The notes under the pieces are model-generated. The model was not told the DNA's origin, ran no database searches, and was given only the letters and a program-made list of their open reading frames with translations. A DNA stretch of 21,187 bases from Peptostreptococcaceae bacterium (lineage in GTDB: Bacteria; Bacillota_A; Clostridia; Peptostreptococcales; Acidaminobacteraceae): NCBI GenBank assembly GCA_013619035.1, contig JABXKX010000437.1:1-21187 (forward strand), in the 5' to 3' direction. This document shows positions 8,115 through 14,657 of this stretch, one piece after another. Position 1 is the stretch's first letter. Each line of letters opens with the position of its first letter. A program made the translations under genes and the position numbers.

Positions 8115-8162
8115 TCTATGGATGTATAGGGTTGTTTTTGTTGTTTTTGTATGGAGGTATTG

Positions 8163-9101
8163 ATGAAAGATAAAATTGTTGTTGCACTTGGTGGAAACGC
8201 TTTAGGAAAATCACCAGTAGAGCAATTAGAATTAGTAAAATTAACTGCTAAGCCAATCGTAGATTTAATAGCAGACGGTCATGAAGTTGTATTAGCTCAT
8301 GGTAACGGACCACAAGTTGGTATGATCAATTTAGCAATGTCAACTGCTGCTGGTTCAGAAGCAGGTACACCAGAAATGCCATTCCCTGAGTGTGGCGCAA
8401 TGAGCCAAGGTTACATTGGATATCATTTACAAAATGCAATTAGAGAAGAACTTCTAAATAGAGATCTTCAAATTCCAGTAGCAACAGTAATCACTCAAGT
8501 AATTGTTGATAAAAATGATCCAGCATTTAAAAATCCTACTAAACCAATCGGTGCTTTCTATTCAAAAGAAGAAGCAGATGAATTAATCAAGACTAAAGGT
8601 TTTGATATGGTTGAGGATGCAGGTAGAGGTTACAGAAGAGTTGTAGCTTCTCCACTACCAGTAGATGTGGCTGAAAAAGAAACAGTAATGGCACTTGTTG
8701 AGAAAAACCATGTGGTAATCTCAGTAGGTGGTGGTGGTATTCCAGTAGTTCAAGAAGGCAACAAATTAATTGGTGTACCAGCAGTAATTGATAAAGATTT
8801 TGCTTCTTCAAAACTTGCTGAAATATTAGATGCAGATTACTTAATTATCTTAACAGCAGTAGAAAAAGTAGCGATCAACTTCGGTAAAGAAGATGAGAAA
8901 TGGTTATCAGAGTTATCAATTTCTGATTGTAATAAGTACATTGAAGAAGGTCACTTTGCACCAGGTTCAATGTTACCAAAAGTTAAAGCTGCTATGGCAT
9001 TTGCTGAATCTAAGCCAGGTAGAAAGTCATTAATCACATCATTAGAAAAAGCTGCAGAAGGTATTGCTGGTAAAACAGGTACTGTTATCGTAGCAAATTA
9101 A
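8163..9101 (+). CDS. arcC: Carbamate kinase
   Basis: A 312-residue kinase that transfers phosphate from carbamoyl phosphate to ADP, the ATP-yielding last step of arginine fermentation. It carries the amino-acid-kinase fold motifs ALGGNAL (8-14), AHGNGPQVG (45-53), SVGGGGIPV (187-195) and the C-terminal APGSMLPKVKAA (266-277). I chose the ATG at 8163 because GGAGGT at 8153-8158 is an ideally spaced ribosome site; an in-frame ATG at 8151 would put that site inside the gene and add four residues before the conserved MKDKIVVALGGN start. The gene lies 131 bp after arcB with a hairpin between. No arginine/ornithine antiporter gene follows. Confidence 0.96.
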   Translation: MKDKIVVALGGNALGKSPVEQLELVKLTAKPIVDLIADGHEVVLAHGNGPQVGMINLAMSTAAGSEAGTPEMPFPECGAMSQGYIGYHLQNAIREELLNRDLQIPVATVITQVIVDKNDPAFKNPTKPIGAFYSKEEADELIKTKGFDMVEDAGRGYRRVVASPLPVDVAEKETVMALVEKNHVVISVGGGGIPVVQEGNKLIGVPAVIDKDFASSKLAEILDADYLIILTAVEKVAINFGKEDEKWLSELSISDCNKYIEEGHFAPGSMLPKVKAAMAFAESKPGRKSLITSLEKAAEGIAGKTGTVIVAN

Positions 9102-9165
9102 TAAACAAATAGATTTAAATTAGAGGACACTCTCTAAACAATATAGTAAACAAATGGTTGAGTTT

Positions 9166-9248
9166 GCGATATCACTATTATTAAAAGATTATGTGTAAGT
9201 TGTTTTATAAACAAACACATTTGAAGATTAATTAATTTAGGATATCGC
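9166..9248 (+). ncRNA. Nested stem-loop (83 nt) between arcC and the MFS stub
   Basis: The outer arms GCGATATC (9166-9173) and GATATCGC (9241-9248) enclose ATGTGT (9191-9196) with ACACAT (9215-9220), which in turn enclose TTGTTT (9200-9205) with AAACAA (9209-9214) around a TAT loop. The side spacers are 17 and 20 nt and partly complementary. Ten bases later comes T7 (9259-9265), directly against the AAAAGGA ribosome site of the next gene. It may be a 5' leader, a 3' end of arc mRNA, or a small RNA. The rest of the spacer 9102-9278 holds only the hairpin TTAGAG/CTCTAA (9120-9137). Confidence 0.4.
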
Positions 9249-9278
9249 GAGCTCTCTATTTTTTTAAAAGGAATTAAA

Positions 9279-9449
9279 ATGGAAAAATCGAACAAAAAAT
9301 GGTTTGTCGTATTTGGAGCAGTTTTACTACAAGTCTGCTTAGGAGCAATATACTCATTGAGTTTATTTAATCAACCTTTGATGGACTATATAAAAGCGCC
9401 AGTTCAAAACATTGTAACAGTAGAAACAAGTCAATCAAAAGCAGTTTAA
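9279..9449 (+). pseudogene. N-terminal stub of an OFA-family MFS transporter (56 codons)
   Basis: This short reading frame has a good ribosome site (AAAAGGA, 9266-9272) and encodes one hydrophobic helix, about residues 8-30. Its sequence, KKWFVVFGAVLLQVCLGAIY then FNQPLMD, matches the conserved first transmembrane segment of oxalate/formate-antiporter-type (OFA) major facilitator proteins, normally about 400 residues. Similarity stops after residue 36; the last 20 residues (IKAPVQNIV...SKAV) are unrelated polar sequence and a stop. No later helix is found downstream before the terminator at 9485. I read it as a deletion remnant. Because ribosome site, frame and terminator are all intact, it could instead survive as a single-span small membrane protein. 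Confidence 0.6.
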
Positions 9450-9484
9450 AACTATCAGTCATGATTTACAGTACAAACTTTGTG

Positions 9485-9511
9485 AGCAGTTGATTTTCAG
9501 CTGCTTTTCTT
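9485..9511 (+). terminator. Rho-independent terminator after the MFS stub
   Basis: AGCAGTTGA (9485-9493) pairs with TCAGCTGCT (9497-9505), nine pairs including one G-T, loop TTT, followed by TTTTCT. It probably ends the whole arc transcript. Confidence 0.75.
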
Positions 9512-9835
9512 GATGTAAAATTTTATCTGAATACATGATAAATCAATTAATATAACTTTATGGTATGAGTTCAGGATTAAAAGATGTCGAAGACACTTTT
9601 CTTTATTACAAATTGAAACAGAGGTTAATCTGTAGAAAGATAGTTACAATCATCATGTACTTTTCAGTGATCACAAGCTTAAGAATTATGAGACTGAAAC
9701 GTAATTTTGAAATAACATAGATGCTTTATTTGGAGACTTTTGGACCACTTTGTATAGCTTTTTTCCTGTATTTTGATTATAATAGTAATGCGTACAATGT
9801 ATTTTGTATACCAAAAACATGACATAGAGGTGAGA
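9512..9835 (+). other. AT-rich spacer upstream of ispE
   Basis: About 320 bp with no gene I can support. TATAAT at 9778-9783 and TACAAT at 9793-9798 are possible -10 boxes for ispE, but neither has a convincing -35 at 16-18 bp. A frame on the minus strand (9679-9888) has no ribosome site or family resemblance and overlaps the start of ispE. Confidence 0.4.
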
Positions 9836-10705
9836 ATGGATTCAATTAATTTAAAAGCGTATGCCAAGGTGAATCTTTCATTAGACATACTAGGAAAAAG
9901 GCCTAATGGGTACCATGAAGTAGAAATGATTATGCAACAAGTAACATTATGTGATAAGGTGACAATTACTAAAAAACCAGTAGGTATTTCGATTCATACA
10001 GATTGTTATTTTATTCCTAATAATGCTAAAAATATTGGTTATAAAATTGCTCAGGATGTCCTTGAAATACACGGTATTAAATCCGGAGTTCATATAGAAA
10101 TTGTGAAGAATATTCCAGTAGCTGCTGGTCTAGCAGGCGGAAGTGCTGATGCTGCAGCCGTTATTGATGGCTTGAATCAACTGTTTGATCTAAAAATGAC
10201 AAAAGAAGAGATGAAAAATATTGCTGTTAAACATGGTGCGGATATCCCTTTCTGTATAGAAGGTGGTGCCGCAGTAGCTAGAGGTATTGGAGAAGAATTG
10301 GAAGTCATACCAAGTCTTAAGAATGTTTGGATGGTTCTTGTTAAACCAAGTATCAGTGTATCAACTCAAGAAATTTATAGGAGTTTGGTTATAGATGATA
10401 TCAAAAGACATCCTGATACACCGTTGTTGATTGAAGCGATGCACCATAATAACTTTAGGGTGATAGCAGACCATATGTACAATGTGTTAGAAGAAGTAAC
10501 ATCAAAAAAATATACAGTCATAAAAAATATTGAAAGTAAAATGAAAGAATATGGTGCTATTGGCACAATGATGAGTGGTAGTGGACCGACTGTATTTGGC
10601 ATATTTAGGAATTATAAAAAAGCGGATGCAGCCTATAATAATTTAAAGAAAAAAAATAAAGAGGTGCATCTGGTAACAACATATGATGGGGGAAAACATG
10701 AATAA
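9836..10705 (+). CDS. ispE: 4-diphosphocytidyl-2-C-methyl-D-erythritol kinase
   Basis: A 289-residue GHMP kinase of the MEP isoprenoid pathway, phosphorylating the 2-hydroxyl of CDP-methylerythritol. The N-terminus KAYAKVNLSLDILG (7-20) carries catalytic Lys11; the ATP-binding GHMP motif is PVAAGLAGGSADAA (94-107); catalytic Asp136 lies in KHGADIPF; and the C-terminal motif is MMSGSGPTVFG (245-255). Lys11 and Asp136 match the Lys/Asp pair of the E. coli enzyme. The ATG at 9836 follows GAGGTGA at 9827-9833; the frame is open further upstream, but those 21 codons are not family sequence. The stop overlaps the GntR start by 8 bp. ispE followed by a GntR gene is an arrangement I recall from Clostridia. 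Confidence 0.95.
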   Translation: MDSINLKAYAKVNLSLDILGKRPNGYHEVEMIMQQVTLCDKVTITKKPVGISIHTDCYFIPNNAKNIGYKIAQDVLEIHGIKSGVHIEIVKNIPVAAGLAGGSADAAAVIDGLNQLFDLKMTKEEMKNIAVKHGADIPFCIEGGAAVARGIGEELEVIPSLKNVWMVLVKPSISVSTQEIYRSLVIDDIKRHPDTPLLIEAMHHNNFRVIADHMYNVLEEVTSKKYTVIKNIESKMKEYGAIGTMMSGSGPTVFGIFRNYKKADAAYNNLKKKNKEVHLVTTYDGGKHE

Positions 10706-11360
10706 AATCGATATAAGAAATTACAAACCTTTGGGTGAAATTGTATTTGATTATCTTAAGAATGCAATTATAGCAGGAGATTTAAAACCGGGCGAACGTT
10801 TAATGGAAATTGCTATAGCAGAACAACTTGGAGTGAGTCGAACACCAGTTAGAGAAGCAATAAGAAAATTAGAAAAAGAAAAATTCATCGAGATGATTCC
10901 TAGAAAAGGTGCTTATGTTTCAAGTACAACATTAAAAGATATGTTGGATGTATTAGAAGTAAGACGACTGATAGAAGGTTTTTCAACTGAATTAGCAGCT
11001 GAAAGAATGACGGATGAAGGTTTGGTATCACTTTTAAGAACACATAAAGCATTTCTAAAAGCTTTAGATGACAATGATACAGATTCAATGATTAGTCTTG
11101 ACAATGAATTTCATGATTTGATTTTAAAAGCTTCTGATAATATCAAATTAATTGAAATTGCGACAGCATTATCAGAACAAGTTCAACGTTATAGATTATC
11201 TTACTTTACAGAGATGAGTAACTTTGAAGAACTTAGAGAATGGCATGAAAAAATCTATGATGCCATAGAAAAGAAAGACTCAAAACGAGCAAGCGAAGTG
11301 GCTAAGAAACATGTTGAACTCATAGAGAAGGCTGTTGTTGCATTTAACAAGAAAAAGTAG
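10698..11360 (+). CDS. GntR-family regulator, FadR/FCD subfamily
   Basis: A 220-residue DNA-binding regulator. The N-terminal winged helix (about 8-75) includes the GntR signature GERLMEIAIAEQLGVSRTPV (32-51) followed by REAIRKLE. The C-terminal all-helical FCD domain (about 78-215) holds the likely metal/ligand set Asp135, His139, His183 and His205, typical of members binding carboxylate effectors through a metal. The start at 10698 lies within the last codons of ispE (8-bp overlap), with GGGGGA just before it. An earlier ATG at 10683 is in frame but would sit before the ribosome site. The effector is unknown; self-regulation of the ispE-gntR-ddl operon is possible but not visible. Confidence 0.9.
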   Translation: MNKIDIRNYKPLGEIVFDYLKNAIIAGDLKPGERLMEIAIAEQLGVSRTPVREAIRKLEKEKFIEMIPRKGAYVSSTTLKDMLDVLEVRRLIEGFSTELAAERMTDEGLVSLLRTHKAFLKALDDNDTDSMISLDNEFHDLILKASDNIKLIEIATALSEQVQRYRLSYFTEMSNFEELREWHEKIYDAIEKKDSKRASEVAKKHVELIEKAVVAFNKKK

Positions 11361-11366
11361 GTAATT

Positions 11367-12377
11367 ATGACTAAAATAAAATTAGGCATTGTGTTTGGTG
11401 GTAAATCTGCAGAACATGAAGTATCAATTATGTCGACAACATCTGCGTTAAAAGCCATACATAAAGATAAATATAAGATCACACTTTTCTACATCACCAA
11501 AGAAGGTAAGTGGCATGTATGCGATAATATAGATAATGTTGAATCTTTATTAAGTGGTGGTAGACCAATTGAACCTGAGGTATTAAAACAACTTTATCTA
11601 CAAGAGGTTATGTTGCCAATCATACATGGTCCACATGGAGAAGATGGTAGTTTACAAGGCTTATTAGAGTCGTTAGAAATTCCTTATATTGGTTCGAAGG
11701 TACTTGGAAGTGCTGTTTGTATGGATAAAATAGTATCAAAAAAAATCTTGAAACAAGCAGGTATTCATACGGTAGATTTTTTTGAATTATATGAGTCGTT
11801 AACAGAAGAGAATTATAAGGCGTTATTGTCATTTATAAAAACATATCCTGTATTTGTTAAGCCATCTAATATGGGATCGAGTGTCGGTATAACAAAAGTC
11901 CATAATGAATCAGAATTAAAAAATGCCTTAGAGCTTGCATTAAAATATGATAGACGTGTTTTAATTGAAGAAGGTGTTGATGCAAGGGAAATAGAATGTG
12001 CTGTGTTAGAATCTAACGGTATTTTAGTATCTGGTGTAGGTGAAGTTATCGCATCAAATGATTTTTACGATTATGAAGCAAAATACGTTGATGATGGTGA
12101 AGAAAAAATGCAGGTTCCGGCTAAAGATATTTCGAGTGATTTATTAGAACGTATCAGATCAGCTGCTCACATAGCATTTTTAGAACATGGCTGTAATGGA
12201 CTTGCTCGAATTGATTTCTTTGTTGAAAAGGGAACAAATCGTGTTATTTTAAATGAGATTAATACTTTACCAGGTATGACACAGTTTAGTATGTATCCAT
12301 GTTTGTTTGAAGAAGCAGGGATCGCCTATGGTGATTTAATTGATAAAATGATAGGAAATGTAATAGACCATGATTAA
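11367..12377 (+). CDS. ddl: D-alanine--D-alanine ligase
   Basis: A 336-residue ATP-grasp enzyme joining two D-alanines for peptidoglycan precursors. Motifs: GGKSAEHEVS (11-20), HGPHGEDG (88-95), the substrate loop FYDYEAKY (233-240), and the metal-binding C-terminal segment ARIDFF...LNEINTLPG (280-303, with Asp283, Glu297, Asn299). The loop Tyr in YDYEAKY is that of dipeptide ligases, rather than the His-containing loop of VanA-type D-lactate ligases, so classical D-Ala-D-Ala activity is expected. This also indicates a cell wall. The gene starts 6 bp after the GntR stop with only a weak AGGT ribosome site, suggesting coupling to the upstream gene. Its TAA lies in a terminator stem-loop shared with the convergent gene. 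Confidence 0.95.
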   Translation: MTKIKLGIVFGGKSAEHEVSIMSTTSALKAIHKDKYKITLFYITKEGKWHVCDNIDNVESLLSGGRPIEPEVLKQLYLQEVMLPIIHGPHGEDGSLQGLLESLEIPYIGSKVLGSAVCMDKIVSKKILKQAGIHTVDFFELYESLTEENYKALLSFIKTYPVFVKPSNMGSSVGITKVHNESELKNALELALKYDRRVLIEEGVDAREIECAVLESNGILVSGVGEVIASNDFYDYEAKYVDDGEEKMQVPAKDISSDLLERIRSAAHIAFLEHGCNGLARIDFFVEKGTNRVILNEINTLPGMTQFSMYPCLFEEAGIAYGDLIDKMIGNVIDHD

Positions 12378-12388
12378 TGGTCTATTTT
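12362..12388. terminator. Terminator shared by ddl and the convergent acetyltransferase gene
   Basis: AATAGACCAT (12362-12371), loop GATTA, ATGGTCTATT (12377-12386), with T-rich TTTATT following on the plus strand. The ddl stop (12375-12377) is in the loop and the acetyltransferase stop (12382-12384) is in the other arm. On the minus strand the trailing sequence has few Ts, so it should work mainly for ddl. Confidence 0.7.
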
Positions 12389-12924
12389 ATTAGGCTTTTT
12401 AGTTGTTCTGCTTCTTCTCGAATCATACTGTATACTTGATTGGTGATGACTCTACCACTCACAGTCCATGCATTTCGCATTTGACCTTCAAATGTAAACC
12501 CACATCTCTGTGCCACTCTTTCACTACCGATATTATCTGTTTCCATACAAATCTGTAATCGGTTGATTGGGAAATACTCAAATAGAAAAGCTGAAAATAA
12601 GCGTAAAGCCTCAGACACATAACCTTTCCCACGGTTTTCTTTCTTGAATATTTGGTAACCAATTTCATAACCTTCTACATAATGAGCATTCTTAAAAAAA
12701 GAAATGGCACCAACAAGGAAATCGTCTTTGTTGACAATCATAAATCGTCCACCTTCTTTTGAGAAAAATCCATTCTCATTAAAAATCTTTTTTGTATCCG
12801 TTATCGTTCTAAGAATATAAGGAAAATACTCTCCAGTTTCAGAGGTGTCATTTGTTAGTTTTACAAATAATTCAATATCCTCTTCTTTCATTAATCTCAA
12901 ATTTATTTTTTCACCATTAATCAT
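12382..12924 (-). CDS. GNAT N-acetyltransferase, RimJ/RimL type
   Basis: A 180-residue acetyl-CoA-dependent transferase. The acetyl-CoA pyrophosphate loop is KENRGKGYVSEAL (95-107, Gln/Arg-x-x-Gly-x-Gly type), preceded by the strand YEIGYQI. The later family block is CMETDNIGSERVAQRCGFTF (126-145), in which Asn131 and Ser134 are the usual conserved positions. Length and layout fit the Acetyltransf_3 group that modifies ribosomal protein N-termini or small amines; the real substrate is not readable. The ribosome site is GGGAGGT (12930-12936 on the plus strand). The gene converges on ddl with only 4 bp between stops and stands alone as a transcription unit. Confidence 0.88.
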   Translation of the reverse strand: MINGEKINLRLMKEEDIELFVKLTNDTSETGEYFPYILRTITDTKKIFNENGFFSKEGGRFMIVNKDDFLVGAISFFKNAHYVEGYEIGYQIFKKENRGKGYVSEALRLFSAFLFEYFPINRLQICMETDNIGSERVAQRCGFTFEGQMRNAWTVSGRVITNQVYSMIREEAEQLKSLIK

Positions 12925-12942
12925 AATATACCTCCCTATATT

Positions 12943-12951
12943 AGTATATCA
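12943..12951 (-). promoter_or_regulatory. Extended -10 promoter of the minus-strand acetyltransferase
   Basis: Read on the minus strand, TG-A-TATACT forms an extended -10 about 20 bp before the ATG. There is no clear -35, as is common for extended -10 promoters. The short leader contains the GGGAGGT site. Confidence 0.5.
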
Positions 12952-13071
12952 TAAAACAATCTTCAGAAAACTCGAAGTATTTTGAAACTTCTGCAACGCT
13001 TTAACTTTACAATTGAATTTTTAAGTAATACAATAATAATAGAAGTTAGAACGTAAATAATTAATGCGAAT

Positions 13072-13077
13072 TATACT
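13072..13077 (+). promoter_or_regulatory. Possible -10 box for the hydroxyproline gene pair
   Basis: TATACT, 24 bp before the old start codon at 13101; the position 17 bp upstream (GAACGT) is a poor -35. It would drive both the reductase remnant and the dehydratase gene. Confidence 0.3.
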
Positions 13078-13100
13078 ATAACTAAAGACGCGGAGGCGAT

Positions 13101-13551
13101 ATGTTATATTTGAATGGCAAAATTCTAGAATCACTTGTTGATTATGATTGATGGCATAGAACGAGCTTATGACTATCAGAAAAAAAATAATTACTTGATG
13201 CCAGATAGAGTTCATGTACATTACGATGATAATACTTTATTGTTCATGCCTTGTGTGGTTGAACAGTCCTATGGCACAAAATTGGTGACCGTTTTTCCTG
13301 ATAACAGAAAAAAATCATTACCAGTAGTCGATGGTATTATGGTTTTAAATGATAAAGAGACTGGCATGATAAAAGCACTGATGGATGGAAAAATGTTAAC
13401 AGCACTAAGGACAGGTGCCGTGGGTGCAACAGCAATAAAACATTTATCAAAAAAAATGTAAAGGTGTTAGGAATCATTGGATGTGGTGATAGCTGAATTG
13501 TTATTTAATAGAGCAACACAGAATTCTATTGGACAAGTATTGGAGGATTAA
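13101..13551 (+). pseudogene. Decayed ornithine cyclodeaminase/mu-crystallin-family gene (probable pyrroline-2-carboxylate reductase)
   Basis: A ribosome site (GGAGG, 13092-13096) and ATG at 13101 open a frame reading MLYLNGKILESLVDY, the family's normal N-terminus, that stops at 13149. The protein continues in the next frame (DGIERAYDYQ...MPDRVHVHYDDNTLLFMPC...LTALRTGAVG) to 13461. At an eight-A run (13449-13456) a third frame carries on with NVKVLGIIGCG, the start of the dinucleotide-binding fold, and stops at 13494. Directly after comes AELLFNRATQNSIGQVLED (13492-13548), resembling the extreme C-terminus of the same family. About 180 central codons are missing, so the gene is dead: two frameshifts plus an internal deletion. 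An intact protein would be about 330 residues. Given its neighbour, it probably reduced pyrroline-2-carboxylate to L-proline. Confidence 0.88.
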
Positions 13552-14568
13552 ATGTTTCAAAGTAAATGGATGATTGATTGTATTGATGCACATACTGGAG
13601 GAGAACCTTTAAGAATTATTACCTCAGGGTTACCACCCATATTAGGTGATACAATTTTAGAAAAAAGAAAATATGTTAATGAACATTTGAACGATTTAAG
13701 AAAACTGATGATGTTAGAACCTAGAGGACATGATGATATGTATGGGTGCATCATGGTAGATCCTGTAACAGAAGATGGTGATTTTGGGGTGTTGTTTACC
13801 CATAATGAAGGCCTATCAACGATGTGTGGTCATGGTATTATTGCAGTTACTAAAACGATGATTGAACTGGGTAGGATTGCTTCTGTTGAAGGTGAAAATA
13901 TCGTTAAAATTGATTCTCCCGCTGGAAGGATCACAGCCTTCGCTGATGTAAAAAATGGTCATGTGGATCAAGTTCGGTTTAAAAATGTACCCTGTTTTAT
14001 GTACTTGGAAAATATCATCATAAACTTAGAAACTTATGGTGATATTGAGTGTGATATTGTCTATTGTGGTGCATTTTACATTTATGTAAATGTAAACAAA
14101 TTGAACCTCTCTGTTGAACCAAAGTATGCAAGACTGTTGACTGAAATTGGTATGAAGATGAAATATGACATTGAAGATAGAATGCTGATTCAACATCCGA
14201 TTGACACAGGTATTACAGGAATATACGGTACAATATTCTATGAGGATATTGTTAGATCAGAAGATATATTAAATACAAAGAATGTCTGTATTTTTGCAGA
14301 AGGTCAAGTAGATCGTTCGCCGACAGGAACGGGGACTGGTGGTAGAGTAGCGCTTCATTATCATAAAGGTGAGATGAAGAAAGAAGATACACTTAGAAAT
14401 CTAAGCATTATTGATACTTTAATGTGTGGCAAGGTAATAGAAGAAATCGAAATTGCAGGTTACAAAGGAGTCATTACAGAAGTTTCAGGAACGGCTCATA
14501 TTATGGGAATAAATAAACTTTTACTAGATCCAGAAGACCCGTTGCCAGAAGGTTTTAGAATAGGTTAG
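13552..14568 (+). CDS. Proline racemase-family enzyme, probable trans-3-hydroxy-L-proline dehydratase
   Basis: A 338-residue cytosolic enzyme of the proline racemase superfamily: DAHTGGEPLRI (12-22), MCGHG with catalytic Cys92, and the second active-site loop DRSPTGTGTGGR (254-265). True proline racemases and 4-hydroxyproline epimerases have a second Cys in that loop (SPCGTG). Here it is Thr258, the Cys/Thr pair known from trans-3-hydroxy-L-proline dehydratases, which eliminate water to give pyrroline-2-carboxylate. The upstream remnant belongs to the reductase family for that product. The ribosome site GGAGG (13542-13546) lies inside the last codons of the remnant, and its stop abuts this ATG. 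The gene ends in a good terminator. Activity on other hydroxyprolines cannot be excluded. Confidence 0.85.
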   Translation: MFQSKWMIDCIDAHTGGEPLRIITSGLPPILGDTILEKRKYVNEHLNDLRKLMMLEPRGHDDMYGCIMVDPVTEDGDFGVLFTHNEGLSTMCGHGIIAVTKTMIELGRIASVEGENIVKIDSPAGRITAFADVKNGHVDQVRFKNVPCFMYLENIIINLETYGDIECDIVYCGAFYIYVNVNKLNLSVEPKYARLLTEIGMKMKYDIEDRMLIQHPIDTGITGIYGTIFYEDIVRSEDILNTKNVCIFAEGQVDRSPTGTGTGGRVALHYHKGEMKKEDTLRNLSIIDTLMCGKVIEEIEIAGYKGVITEVSGTAHIMGINKLLLDPEDPLPEGFRIG

Positions 14569-14572
14569 ATAG

Positions 14573-14607
14573 AAATCACAGTTTAACTGTGATTTTTCTT
14601 ATTTTTG
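14573..14607 (+). terminator. Rho-independent terminator after the hydroxyproline dehydratase
   Basis: AAATCACAG (14573-14581), loop TTTAA, CTGTGATTT (14587-14595), then TTCTTATTTTT. It starts 5 bp after the stop. Confidence 0.85.
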
Positions 14608-14616
14608 GTTTTAATC

Positions 14617-14654
14617 TACCCTAAAATAGGGTATCCTATCAGATGATAGGAGGT
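14617..14654 (+). promoter_or_regulatory. Twin hairpins, the second masking the ribosome site of the first receiver-HDOD gene
   Basis: TACCCTA (14617-14623), loop AAA, TAGGGTA (14627-14633) is followed at once by TCCTATC (14634-14640), loop AGAT, GATAGGA (14645-14651). The second right arm contains the first half of the Shine-Dalgarno sequence AGGAGGT (14648-14654), so folding would hide it. TAAAAT at 14622-14627 could be a -10 box placing the RNA start near 14634, at the foot of the second hairpin. Confidence 0.45.
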
Positions 14655-14657
14655 ACT

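Noticed and set aside
8151..8162. Earlier in-frame ATG for arcC, adding four residues
   Set aside because: It would place the GGAGGT ribosome site inside the gene; the ATG at 8163 is correctly spaced and matches the family N-terminus.
9773..9835. Upstream extension of ispE by 21 codons
   Set aside because: The added residues are not family sequence and contain the GAGGTGA ribosome site that serves the ATG at 9836.
9679..9888. 69-codon minus-strand frame in the ispE upstream spacer
   Set aside because: No ribosome site or recognisable domain, and it overlaps the start of ispE.
12963..12970. TCAGAAAA also seen at 1725 and 5426, as a possible shared operator
   Set aside because: An AT-rich 8-mer is expected one or two times on both strands of this window by chance; only the 1698-1733 copy has a matching inverted arm at normal spacing.
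13552..14568. Annotation as plain proline racemase
   Set aside because: The second catalytic Cys of racemases is Thr258 here; the dehydratase assignment fits the residue pair and the neighbour better.
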